Shown here piece after piece: positions 12,424-22,959 of a stretch of 64,000 nt of DNA. A model generated the notes under the pieces. The model was not told the DNA's origin, made no database searches, and worked only from the letters and a program-made list of their open reading frames with translations. Each line of letters starts with the position of its first letter. Position 1 is the stretch's first letter. Made by a program: the position numbers and the translations under genes. Source of the stretch: Thalassia testudinum (Eukaryota; Streptophyta; Magnoliopsida; Alismatales; Hydrocharitaceae); assembly GCA_037157565.1 (NCBI GenBank), contig JAZHRO010000056.1, positions 31,495,501-31,559,500 on the forward strand, written 5' to 3'.

Positions 12424-13718
12424 GCGGGTCGAGGTTGAGATCGAGTTTTGAAAGGCTCTAACTCTAGATTGGAAGGTATGGCTACTTCGAGTTCTAAATC
12501 ATCAACCTCAGAATCAGAATAAAAGAATGGGTCATGGATATTGAGGTCATAAACTGGCTCATAATCCTATAGAAATAATGATTCTCCTAAATCAAAGAAT
12601 TTGTGATAATCAGTTTCTAGAATTTGTGATAATCAGTTTCTAAACTTGATTCAAGATCTAGATTTTGACCACTGAACAAATCATGATGCATGGCGTTATC
12701 AACCTAACTTTGGTCTAGTCTTAAATTCTAAGCTCAAAAAGGTGTCCTTATTAGGCATAGGCTCGAGTTCTATGCACCTATGGTAGATCCAATCAAATCC
12801 CAACTCTTCCAACTCTAATTCTGTATCGTAAATCTATTTGACTTCTGAAAAATCAACTCATTCTTCTAAGGAGTCTAGAGAGGTATAATCATCAAATATA
12901 GGCCTAAAATCAAAATTTAGATATAAAATCTAATTCTCATCGCATTGGGCTTCATGATCATCCCAAATAGCTTCAGATCTAGATTTTAGGCCATGGGTAA
13001 GAATTGGGTCCTAGAATCTGGACTTGGTTCTATTGGGATGTCGGAATCATTCTCAAGGAATACCTTAACAGGATAAGGTACAGGAATTACATCCTCGAGA
13101 AGTTCTGAGTCTAATTCATCTTAGGTGTTTGGACAATCTAGGCATGATAGACTAGCTTCATGACTTTCCATGGATGGTTCGTAATCGATAACACCTAAAC
13201 TGGATCCACCCAACTCATATTTTGATCAGGTACAAAATCAAAATCTGGTTCTATTTGGGTTGGGAGTCCATAACAACCTTCATTTTTGAACCCAGGCTTT
13301 GGGAAATCACATCAATCCTCAATATTGCTCCTAGATTCATCATTAGTTTCTGAGTGGAGATATGGGTATTTTTTATCAATGGCTTGCTTCACTAGTTTTA
13401 GCATATTCCCACATTTCACAATGTCATCTTGGTGCATCTCACAGAGTGGTGGATTTGTCAGATATTGTATATGCTCAGTATTATGTAGTTTCCTTAATTC
13501 AATGCATTATGACATGAGAGCATCCCAGGTTGTACCACTTATCATTTGTGTTGACATTAGATGGCCATAGTTAATAATGCAGTCCTTAATTCAATGCATT
13601 CTGACATGAGAGCATCCCAGGTTGTACCACTTATCATTTGTGTTGACATTAGATGGCCATAGTTAATAATGCAGGTTGTTCTTTCTAAAACCTTAACCTG
13701 AATACTTCTAACAAGATT
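12424..13718 (-). pseudogene. Acidic orphan ORF of element D, C-terminal part
   Basis: I do not recognise this as a known domain. Read on the minus strand, long stretches are open and rich in Asp, Glu, Ser and Pro, for example DYEPVYDLNIHDPFF and SDSEVDDLELEVA near 12450-12560. Several stops and frame changes interrupt it. The composition and style resemble the C-terminal half of the A1 ORF at about 23720-24361, so I infer a shared element-borne protein of unknown function rather than a host gene. It continues upstream at 16327-16504, beyond solo LTR C1, and is cut off at 12423 by element 1. A 92-bp tandem duplication lies in it at 13491-13674. Confidence 0.5.
13491..13674. repeat. Tandem duplication, 2 x 92 bp
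   Basis: Copies 13491-13582 and 13583-13674 differ at a single base (cattatgac versus cattctgac). The near identity, against a heavily mutated background, marks a recent local duplication. It falls in the broken D ORF. Confidence 0.92.
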
Positions 13719-16321
13719 TGATGGGGTCACCATGATAGACCCTAACTAGCCACTTTTAATTAGGTTTTATGGATAAATGCTCCTATATAATCATTTGAAG
13801 GTCATAATTCCATAATACTCTGAATTGAGAAGAAAATAGGGAATTAGGGTTAATTTTGCAATTTTAATAGCATATCATAAACATAGAATAACCATGAAGT
13901 TTGTCAGGGGTAAATTGAAGGTCAAATGAGCATAAAGTTTAATAAGTGGGTCCATACAGACAGAAACGAGATTTCACACATGTCGAGAACCAAATCACAA
14001 CACAAAACCCTAATTTCAGACCTACTTGAATTAAAGAGTTCCTGGTTAGGATTAAATTCATGTAAACCTCCAAAAATTCATAGAAAAATATTCTCAGAGA
14101 TTTGGTACCCTTTGTTTGATCATCTGAACCTATTTTGACCTTGAATAGTCTCAAATAAAAGTTTGCCCTAATTTGGGTTTTTATGAAAATTGCCCAATAA
14201 AACTTAGTTAAAACTAAAATTTGACTTCGCCATTAGATTCCTTGGGTCCAAATTAGGTTAATACCTAAATTTGGACCCAATTAGAATTCATCTTGACCTA
14301 GTTTACGATTTAGTCCCTTAGAACTCTATTTTTCACACCTAAACCCCTAACTTTCAAAATATTTACATTTAGCCCCCCAACTTATTTTCATTTTCTTCAA
14401 AATATTCCCTATCGCCATTAATATTATGAACCCAAGACCACCAAACTTCAATCTGGGATTTCTCCCTAATTTCTCGACCAAATCCCACAAAAATTGGAGG
14501 GATTGATCTTGAGGGCTTTTCCAATCAGTTGAACCACATCTTGGACCTTGATTTGGATCATTGTGCTCAGGAAAACTCCACAATTTCAGGGATCTTCTTC
14601 CCTAAAAACTTTGAGCTCTTCGAGCTTCATTCCTTGCTTAGAGCTTGCCCAAGTTCTTTAAAAGGTTTCCCCTCGCAAGGCCTTGCTCCTTAGCAAGTTC
14701 TAGGCCTAAAATCTACTCCATTTCAATGACCTACAGCCTGCTCCACCTTGCTCCGGCAACATTCATCTTCTAGATTCCTCTCTTGTTACCAAGTACTATT
14801 GGTAGTTGGAACCTCTTCCTCTCTATCGTCCGCACCTCGCCATACCTGCGAGAGGCTTCCTCATCCTTCAAGCGTCGCCATCCCTCTCTCTGGAGCCTCG
14901 TTCATCTCCAACTCTGGCCAATCATAGTTGGCACCATATCTGCCTCCTCTTCATCTGTAGCTACCCCTACTCTCTTCCTTTCACCTCCCTGCATCTTCCT
15001 GCTCCCTTAGACCTTAGGATCAAACACAATCACACCAGTAATACCTTCGTCTTCCACTACTCTGGCCAAGTCTCTGGCGAGGCCTCCCGCACGCTACAGA
15101 CCACCAACCACAATGCCATCACCTCCACCACCTTTGTGTCGCTGCCCTCTTCAAAAGCCTCAAAAAATTTTTCTTTTCTCCCACTGAAACTCCTCCTCGA
15201 ACACCACCTTCTCCATTTGCCTTCTCTGTCACCGTCAAAGCTCCACCGACCACCCAACACCTTCAAACCACCACTAGCACACTCGCCACTTCACGATGAA
15301 GCTTTTGAGCTATTTTGATGTGGTTGTAAGGCTGTATTCGTGGTTTTAGGCATTCTGCCGAATGACCACCATTGACACCACCTTCTCTGACTCCAGCTGC
15401 AATTCTTCAACTGTGTTCATCTTCAATTCCACCTTCAAGTGACGTGGCTTCAGTTCCTAAAATGCTCCCGACATCTAATTTCCACAAAGAGTGTAGACTT
15501 TGAGTGTAATCAGAGGTAATGCCCAGCTGCTAGCTCGTGCAAAGAACCAGCTTACGAATAGTGCCAAGTTGTTCATGGATATCCGTAAAGACGCACATAT
15601 TTAGATTTCATACCTCATCCCAGTTGCCTCAGTAAGCACTGGGTGAGGTCTCGTTCACGCACACGCCCTCACCCGTCACGCACACAGGCAGGTCCGAGCT
15701 GATCCGATTACATAGCTATCTGTGTCTGGTTTGTTCAAAGAGAGGGGCAGGTTTTACTCTACCTCAGGATTCGTGCCCCCCTCAGCTCTCTATACATAGC
15801 TACTAAGGAGGTCCTTGAGCCTTTGTTGGGTCTCTGTTGTGCCATGCCTTAGCTCCAGAAGCTCTTAATAGAGCCTTGTGCTCTTGAGAAAGGCCCATGT
15901 GCCTTCAGTAGTGCTGTGCTTCTTCTAATATGGCATCTGAAAGCCTTGTCCTGTCATCTGAGGCATTCTACTTGTTACTGTTGAAACATTTACTTGAGCT
16001 AACATGGATTATTAGTTGAAGATTACTGTTAAAATATTTAGGTAGATTGTGAGCTTAACAGTGAAGGTTAAATTGGTGATTCAAATCACCTTTTAACCTG
16101 ATCTTTTTGCATTGATACTCTATTCTTCATTGAAATATCATTCTGAGCATTTTATTGATTTCAATCGCATATATATTTCTTGCTAAATTGTGATTGTGAA
16201 TTGAATTGCATAATTTCTCCCTGCGAATGACCTCGGACTCACTTTTGATTCTGACCTTTATAAATTTAAGTGTTTTGCATGATTTTGTCAACTATACTAC
16301 GATGTATATCTTAAACAATGA
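13719..16321 (+). repeat. C1: solo LTR of the D family, inverted relative to the D LTR
   Basis: The sequence starts TGATGGGGTC and is collinear with the reverse complement of the D 5' LTR: 13719-14600 matches 40958-40000, and 15600-16320 matches 18400-17680. No primer site follows it. The flanks are AGATT (13714-13718) and CGATT (16322-16326), a possible mutated target duplication. The right boundary is uncertain by about 10 bp because the end is not a clean CA. It carries the U5 box (16217-16236) and the two-part hairpin (16065-16099). A 170-codon frame at 14806-15318 is C/T-rich LTR sequence, not a recognisable gene. Confidence 0.75.
16065..16099 (+). other. Two-part LTR hairpin, C1 copy
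   Basis: Outer stem AGGTTAA/TTAACCT, inner stem GGTGAT/ATCACC, loop TCAA. Both stems are perfect. It lies about 220 bp from the LTR end. Confidence 0.65.
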
Positions 16322-16326
16322 CGATT

Positions 16327-16504
16327 TCATGTAAATAGGATATGAGGTTTTGTAATACTCATCATGATGTCTAAGAGTAGCCTCAATCATTTTATCTTTC
16401 ATGCTCATATGAGAGTCAGGTGTTTTGAATACTTTTTCTATGTTGTTAGGTTGCATTTTTAAATCAGGTGGTGGATCAAGATGTAGCATCAAATTCAGGT
16501 CCAA
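16327..16504 (-). pseudogene. Orphan ORF of element D, upstream segment
   Basis: An open minus-strand segment including HLDPPPDLKMQPNNIEKVF and HDEYYKTSYPIYMK. It runs into the C1 insertion point and would continue at 13718 in a shifted frame. I find no recognisable domain. It is treated as part of the same broken ORF as 12424-13718. Confidence 0.4.
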
Positions 16505-17658
16505 ATTGAATTGATTAGGTCAGATCAAATTTCCCACAGAAGATCAACTCTAATGGATGCCTTTAGGTCGAACCTAGGGACCTTTCCTATGTATGTGCAC
16601 TATAGATTAGATGAGAAATTGGATGTGTATTGGGCCCAATCATGGCACCCAAAATTTTTGATGACTAAGGCTATTTCGAGGTGGTTGATACCTCTGAATC
16701 AGAAAGCCACTCACTCGAGAATTACTTAGATAGCTAGGAAGAGAGAACCCTACAAAGACTCCTACATGGTAGAGCATCCCCACGGGTTATAGGGTTTCCC
16801 CCACCTGACCTTCCTTGTCATTGTGAATCCAAGTAGACCAGAATGAGTAAGCTTGACTCCCTTCCTGGTTGCCCAAGTAATTCTCAAGTGTGCGAATTGA
16901 GACCTAAGTCTACCAATTTTATCCCTAATTATGCCTTGAATTTCACTTGATTAAGAAGTTATTTCAAATTGTGACCTAACACTTGACCTGTCCTAAGGTT
17001 GAGGATGGGTTGGGTCAAGACCCAAAAGACCTTAAATTGATTCTCAGGTTATTAGGTCCCAAAGTTTTAGGGTTCAAGTGAATTTAGAGCCTTTATTTTA
17101 GGGTTCTCTTGGATAGATTAGTTCAATCAAGGGCTCAGGTGGCACACACAAATGCGAGAAGATCAATTTCCTTTATTACAAGCAAATGTGTACTAACACT
17201 TTAGAACCCTAATATGGAAACCCTACATAGCTCTATTTTAAGTCAATTTGATTCCAAATGTAACACCCTGTACTCAAACAAGAAAGTAGTCCAAGATGTT
17301 TTGAATTTTATCACAAAACCCTAATAGGTTGAAGAAATTAGGATGAGGATTCTCTAATCAAATCATCTCAACTTCAATCAAATATCAGTTACTTTTCGCA
17401 AATCAAGAAACTTTTGCCTCTAAATGATATTTACTAGGAAAATAAGGCAAGTGGATCCTAATTGATTTTGTTTCCTTTTTCGTTTCCCAAGATTAGCTGG
17501 TAATTCAGGGAAGAAGAGAGATTTTGCCTACCATGGAGTGGCTGATTGCACGAAAGATACCTTCGTGATGTACCTCGCAAAACACAACAAAGCAGATAAG
17601 GTAAGTTAGTAATCAGCTTAATCAATAAAAAATGACTAGTGGTGAATTGTGCGCTGCT
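16505..17658 (-). other. Leader region of element D
   Basis: Between the primer site and the orphan ORF. No convincing coding on either strand; short frames only. Confidence 0.5.
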
Positions 17659-17675
17659 CCCCAATAACGATGCCA
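17659..17675 (-). other. Eroded tRNA-Asp primer-binding site, element D
   Basis: The minus strand reads TGGCATCGTTATTGGGG, with five mismatches to the tRNA-Asp complement, all transitions. A TTT spacer separates it from the LTR end at 17679. Confidence 0.75.
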
Positions 17676-17678
17676 AAA

Positions 17679-18607
17679 TGTTGGCATGCTTTCATTGTAG
17701 TTTAAGAAATGCGTTGCAGTATAGTCAACCAAAGCGAATCAGCATTTAAATTTATAAACTCGAGAAACAAAAATATGAGTTCGAGGTCATTCTCAGGGAG
17801 CAATTATAAGCAAATCAATCACTAATCATAATTATCGAGAAGAATATGGAAGTTGAATCAAAATGATGCTCAATATATATCAAAAGAATATCTCAGAAAG
17901 TCGATATCAAAGTCAAAAAGATCGGGTCAAAAATGGTTGTTTGAACAACCAATTTAACCTTAAGTTCCATGCTCTAATTAACACAAATAATTCAACAGTA
18001 ATCTCAATCAAATATCCACGTAGTAAATGTATCCACAGTAACCCAAGTAACAGAACTAAGCAGAGCACCAACTCAGACAGTAGTATTAAGGCTCAGACAC
18101 CTTATCTCATGCCTCAACAGTAGCCTAAGGCAACACAGCAGCACAGAGGTGCAAGAGCCTCACAAGCCTCAAAATGGCTAAGTATCGAGTTAGGGGGAGC
18201 ACGAATCCCAAGGCTACAGTGCAAAACCACCCCCTACCCTCCTCAGAATCTCTTCTCTTTCTAGCTGGGTAAATGGGTTTGCACAGTATTAGGTAAACGA
18301 ATCCGGCCCAGACCCACATGGCTTGAACTGCAGGCAAGGGCGTGTACAAGCTCGTGCAAGGGGACCTCACCCCATGCTCTCTAAGGCAAAGAGCTGAGGG
18401 TAGACTTTCCTCTTATGTGCTATCGGTAGCTCTTTCCTACATGATGTGGGACTAAAGGGCTTTAACCTTCCTTTTAGTTGCTGCATCTGGTGTTTGGCTT
18501 CACAGTCAAGTTACTGCAACTGCGCGTTGCACTCAATTGAGGCTGCAGTTCCCTTAGAAGATGAATCCACATCAAGTGAAGGCAATAGTAGGGTGAATGA
18601 TGGTTGG
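17679..18607 (-). repeat. D 5' LTR, segment 3 (3' end of the LTR)
   Basis: Ends GCATGCCAACA on the minus strand and matches the end of C1. It is separated from the next LTR segment (29739-30295) by element A1. It holds the U5 box (17782-17800) and the two-part hairpin (17925-17959). An ACTGTAGCC run occurs near 18210. Confidence 0.8.
17925..17959 (-). other. Two-part LTR hairpin, D copy
   Basis: On the minus strand: outer GGTTAA/TTGACC (one G-U pair), inner GGTTGT/ACAACC, loop TCAA. The inner stem differs from C1 at two pairs, with both partners changed. Confidence 0.65.
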
Positions 18608-20365
18608 TGATGTGCATACATCTAATTGGCCAAAAATGCCTATTTATGTATGTTCCTAGGTCTATAATTGCATTTAGCACTATAAATATTGTATAGCATG
18701 CATCATTCTATATTTAGATTAGTTTATAAAAAATATAGGTTAATTTGCCCTATTTGCGGCCAGGGGACAAGGTTATATTTTTCTAGGCTCAGATTGAAGA
18801 TCTAACCATACGGATCTAATCAAGGCAACGATCAGAGCCAACACCTCCGAGATCGCCCTGATCAGACCTCCGTAGCATCACATGAAGTCTGAGGAAGATC
18901 GGAGGTTAAGGGGCAAGGTGGTGTAAATCTGTACTTCAAACGACAAATCCAACCACACGGATGAGTTCAGATCAATGATCAGAGCCCAACAGTGAGAAAA
19001 TAGACCCTATCCGATATCTGTGGCACCATCTACAAGCATGACAAAATGGATGATCTAGATGGCACCACGTGGCGCCATCCAAGCCACCTACAGCCGCCAA
19101 CCTTCTTCTTCATCTGCGCCCCTCAGACTTAGGCATTGGATTTCCATCCAACGGCTGAGAGTGCATGGATAGAAATGTGTAAACGCGACACAACTACGTG
19201 CATACCACAGCGGTAATGCGCTGAGGGCAAGCTAGATGCAGCGCGAGCGACTAAATCTGTAAAGAGGAGCAGTATGCAAAATTCTCCCGTTGGATGGCGA
19301 TCGAGCTGTATCAAATGCGGCAACGTGGCACGATGGAGGAGTGCGCGTACATGTGTGATGACGCATGATTGTACGCACCATTGTATGCAAGCACACGTAA
19401 CGTTTGAAGCTGAAGTGCTCTCATGTGAACTAAGTCGTTGGATCGAACGATCAGATGGCCAAGATTGCATGTAGTGCGATGAGGCATTCAACACATGAAG
19501 ATGAGAGGGTGGTGACACAACAGCTTCTGAGCGCTTCGATCTCCATCGCAAAGCTGATGTTCCATGTGCACCTTAAGCAATGTTTGCCTACAGCGACAAA
19601 TACGTCTGTCACTAAAGACCCCAATATTAATTTCTAAGCCTTCAAATGACCAAAATACCCCCACAACTATACCTATAAGTAGCCTACCCCAACCACACAT
19701 TTTTCCATCCCTTCTCTTCCCCTCTCATCTCCTCCAAATCTCTACGAGCTAGTCCTACACTTGGGATGCTCCCCTAGAGCTAGAGTAAAATAATTTTCCC
19801 ATCTTCTCACCCCCTTTGTGGAGCATCCCGTGGTTGTCTTCTCACCACCATTCGGGAAGTGGATCCCATTGCGACTTCACCCTACTTCGTTCTCCATCTT
19901 CCAGCTCCATTCTCCTTCATGCAGCATCTCATCCCCATCGTTTGGGCACTCCGTCAACGTGGCTCATCCTCCAAGTAGCCATTGAGGAGGATTTTCTCAT
20001 CCCTCTCTTTTTACTTCTTTCTACTATAGATTTCCAACTTTTTAGTTGTAGAAATTAGTTGTAAAGACACTATCTTTGTTATAGAATATTGGTTCTCTCT
20101 CTCTTTTCTCCATGTTATTCTCTCTCACTTTTCTATTATTTATTCTTTAAGTAGAATAGCTTGTGTAGATTAATTTCAACCAATTAATCGACTTTTCGAA
20201 AATAATTCCAAAAACATTTTTTTCTAGTCAAATGTTCACCTCCCTGTGTTCAACTTGGGACTCACCAAAGTTGCGGTTATGAATTTTATTTGATAGCAGA
20301 TTTTTACACAACTACAATGATGGGTTTCTAACCAAATCTTTTAGCATATAAAATCTGACTCATCA
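18608..20365 (+). repeat. 5' LTR of A1
   Basis: Starts TGATGTGCATAC and ends CTGACTCATCA. It matches 28073-29733 from position 18736 on, with clearly more differences than the LTR pair of B. A TATA-like site lies at 19674-19682 and the U5 box at 20240-20258. The A2 LTRs are the same family (reverse complement of 41915-40959 and 46240-44534). Confidence 0.85.
19674..19682 (+). promoter_or_regulatory. Probable TATA box of the A1 LTR
   Basis: TATAAGTAG, about 0.7 kb before the LTR end. The other LTR has a diverged AATAAATAG at the same place, and A2 has TATAAATA at 45211-45218 (minus). Confidence 0.45.
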
Positions 20366-20368
20366 TTT

Positions 20369-20385
20369 TGGCACTGTTGCCGAGG
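20369..20385 (+). other. tRNA-Asp primer-binding site, A1
   Basis: TGGCACTGTTGCCGAGG, with three transitions relative to the tRNA-Asp complement. TTT spacer after the LTR end at 20365. Confidence 0.8.
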
Positions 20386-20753
20386 AGGCAACGCTCTTTG
20401 ATTTCTCACATTTTTCGTCTTACTCTTATCTTTCACCTCACTTCTCTCCTTTCTTATTGTGATTGCAGGTACTCTTTTAAGGCAGGTAAAAGCAGTAGAT
20501 TAGAGCAAAGTACCATTGAAGGGTTGGTAAGTATACCCAACCTCCCACCCACTAGTTTTCATACCAACACCTAATAATACAAACATAAATCAACCTAGGA
20601 GCTTGCATAAACCCTTATGTAGATTGTATTGTTTGTTTGCCACCTCCACCCACCTCACCCTCCACTTAGAAGAAAAAATCTAAAAAAAAAAAATCAAATG
20701 TGGAATTAACTAAAACTTACACACCTTGTTCACCCACACACCCCTATGGCACC

Positions 20754-21778
20754 TTACTTCTCCCCTTGGTTCCACCATCTTTCATAGCCAAAATGATGAT
20801 CATTGGATTGTTGATGGTTACCTTTCCAATTGTAATTTCCATGTCGATCTTTTTCATAACCTGCAACACAATTTTCCATAAATTTTTTCGATGCCCATAT
20901 TCTTTTGGGTCCATGGTTATTAATTCCTTTTGAGTTAGAGGGTCCATTAGACTCTCTTCTCTTGGTCTTTTGATTTAAAAAGGCATGCCTAATCTTCTTT
21001 TGATTCTTCTTTTTAATGTCCTCACATTTTTCTACATATGTTCTAGTAGAATATTTAAGGTTATTAAGTGTGTCTTTAAAGTTACTATATTGTTCCTTGA
21101 GATCTAATTTCTCATGGAACTCTATATTCACAACTCTTGTTACATCTAATTCTCTTTTCTTATTTTCTAAATCTAGAGATAAACTAAGTTTTTCATTTTC
21201 AAAAAAAGTGCACTTATCTTTAAGTTCCTTATTTTCTTTCTTTAATCTTTTAGCTAAATTGTATAAATCATGATATGCATCTAATACTTCATTTAAAGTA
21301 AGGTCAGAATTTACCTCTTCTTCGCTTGATTTTGTTGGTTCCATGAGATAACATTGAGTAACTCCATCTTCGTGGCTTTGTTCCTCAACATCGGATTCCA
21401 AACTTGAGTTGGAATCATCGCATGCTACTTTTTCTTTAGTGATTTCTTTGTGCATGACAGAGAGCTGGTTCCATATCTCATATGCACTTTTGCGTGACAC
21501 AACTTTGTCAAATTCCTCTCTTGTTAATGGACAAAATAGTGCATTCATGGCTTTAGATTATTTGTCACTTTCTTCATCTCTTCCTTCATTAACTCTTTTT
21601 CTTCTTCTTTGGCATATATTTGGACTTGATGACATGCCAAGTCTATTGCTTCAAGAAAAATTTGCATTCTTCTTTTCCAATAATCATAATATGATCCGTC
21701 AAATAGTGGTAGTTGGAAAAATAATTGCCCCTCCATAAAACTTGTTAAGGCCATGTGAAGGTGTGACATCTCCTTCAT
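20754..21778 (-). pseudogene. copia gag, frameshifted and truncated
   Basis: This is the particle protein of a Ty1/copia element. The N-terminal segment (about 21778-21545) contains LPLFDGSYYDYWKRRMQIFL, the UBN2-type gag signature in which a Phe-Asp-Gly and a Trp-Lys pair are typical. A one-base frame change near 21546 leads into the second segment (21548-20754), which starts NALFCPLTREEFDKV and continues through a Lys/Glu-rich coiled-coil region to GPKRIWASKKF. In intact relatives GPK-IW sequence lies close to the protease. No zinc knuckle and no protease, integrase or RT follow. Start candidates are Met codons at 21778 and 21769, both close to the primer site. Confidence 0.75.
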
Positions 21779-21783
21779 GATCA

Positions 21784-21796
21784 GGCTATGATACCA
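21784..21796 (-). other. copia primer-binding site (initiator tRNA-Met type)
   Basis: The minus strand reads TGGTATCATAGCC, one change from the usual TGGTATCAGAGCC. It lies two bases from the LTR edge at 21799. Confidence 0.75.
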
Positions 21797-21798
21797 AA

Positions 21799-22747
21799 TG
21801 AGGATCCTGCAGATCTTACTTGGCCACAAACACAAGATCAAGAGTGATATCAATTGTAAAAAAAAATATGGTAGAAAAAACAATCCCACAATATACACAA
21901 AGATTTATAGTGGAAATACTTCCCAGGTAAAAACCACTACCTAAGCCTCCCAGCTTAGGATTTTCCCAACTAGGCAACACTAGTCAATCTACTAACGTAC
22001 CACTTGAATGAGGGTGGCACAACCTCTTACAAACCACTTCTCTTTTACCAACAAAGAAAAATCACAAGCAACATTGGGAATTCCAACACAAAGAATCCCA
22101 ACAATGAAATGAATGAAGTAAAATGAATGCAAAAATTAATCCAATAGAATCTCAAGGAATTGAAATATGCAAATCAAGTTTTATTTTCAGAAGTGCAGAG
22201 CAACGTTCTTTTGAAGAGCGTAGTAGAATGAGCACAAAAGCACGAGGAAGAATTAGAATGGAAGCACCTTTTCTCTTTGATATGTTTTCCAAGGTGTCTT
22301 TTGAAATGAGGGGTATGGAGTCCTAACTATAGGTGAAAATAGAGCATTTTGGGAATGTTGAGAAAAATCATTCGAACCAAATTTGTCCATCAATTTTCAT
22401 CTTGATCGATTAATTTACTTAATTGGTCGATCAAATTTTTAATTGGTCGATCAATTGTGGGAAAATTGGATTTGACTGTTAGGTTAATTTGGTTAATCAA
22501 TATTCTTATTTTGATCGATCAACATTATCTAAATGTTTATTTTACGATTTAGAAAGGTTTGCTTTTAATCCTGAGGTTCCTTACAGTAATTCTAGACTCA
22601 TGAAATATAAAAGAATTACATTGACTAAAGATAATCTTCACTTTGATCCATGTAGAGGATAATTGATTTGATTTATGCGAGCATGATCCTGAAAGATTAG
22701 TTCACAATAAAACATAATTTTCTTTCAACAAAACAGAGGTCTCAACA
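21799..22747 (-). repeat. copia LTR (5') in A1
   Basis: The left edge is TGAGGATCC beside the primer site. The right end is either 22730 or 22747, both ending CAACA. A stretch at 21930-21970 (ACTACCTAAGCCTCCCAGCTTAGG) is shared with the copia LTR at 47293-48115. Confidence 0.65.
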
Positions 22748-22959
22748 AAAGGAACCTGAGGCAAAAGCCAAAGGAAGAACCTTCTCCCCAATCCCTCCCT
22801 CTAACTAGTTAGATTGATTGAAAAGTAGACCAAATCGTTACTTTCATCTCGAGACGGGTTCTAAAAGTCTGTAGGTCTTTAGGCTACCCCGCCTAAGGAT
22901 AGGTTTGATTATTTATACTGCATGGCACCTTTCTTTGCCCTTTTCCCTCCTTCATTACC

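Larger units (their letters stand above)
20745..22747 (-). mobile_element. Truncated Ty1/copia element inserted in A1
   Basis: A 5' LTR (21799 to about 22730 or 22747), a primer site (21784-21796) and part of gag are present in minus orientation. Pol and the 3' LTR are missing, so it is a deletion remnant. Both flanks match the A2 body, which brackets the insertion. The left junction near 20745 is approximate, and no target duplication was identified. Confidence 0.7.

Noticed and set aside
13286..13570. A 94-codon plus-strand frame
   Set aside because: It is antisense to the broken acidic ORF of element D and crosses the tandem duplication; no domain.
14806..15318. A 170-codon Leu/Pro/Ser-rich frame
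   Set aside because: It lies inside solo LTR C1, is C/T-rich, and the matching part of the D LTR does not keep it open.
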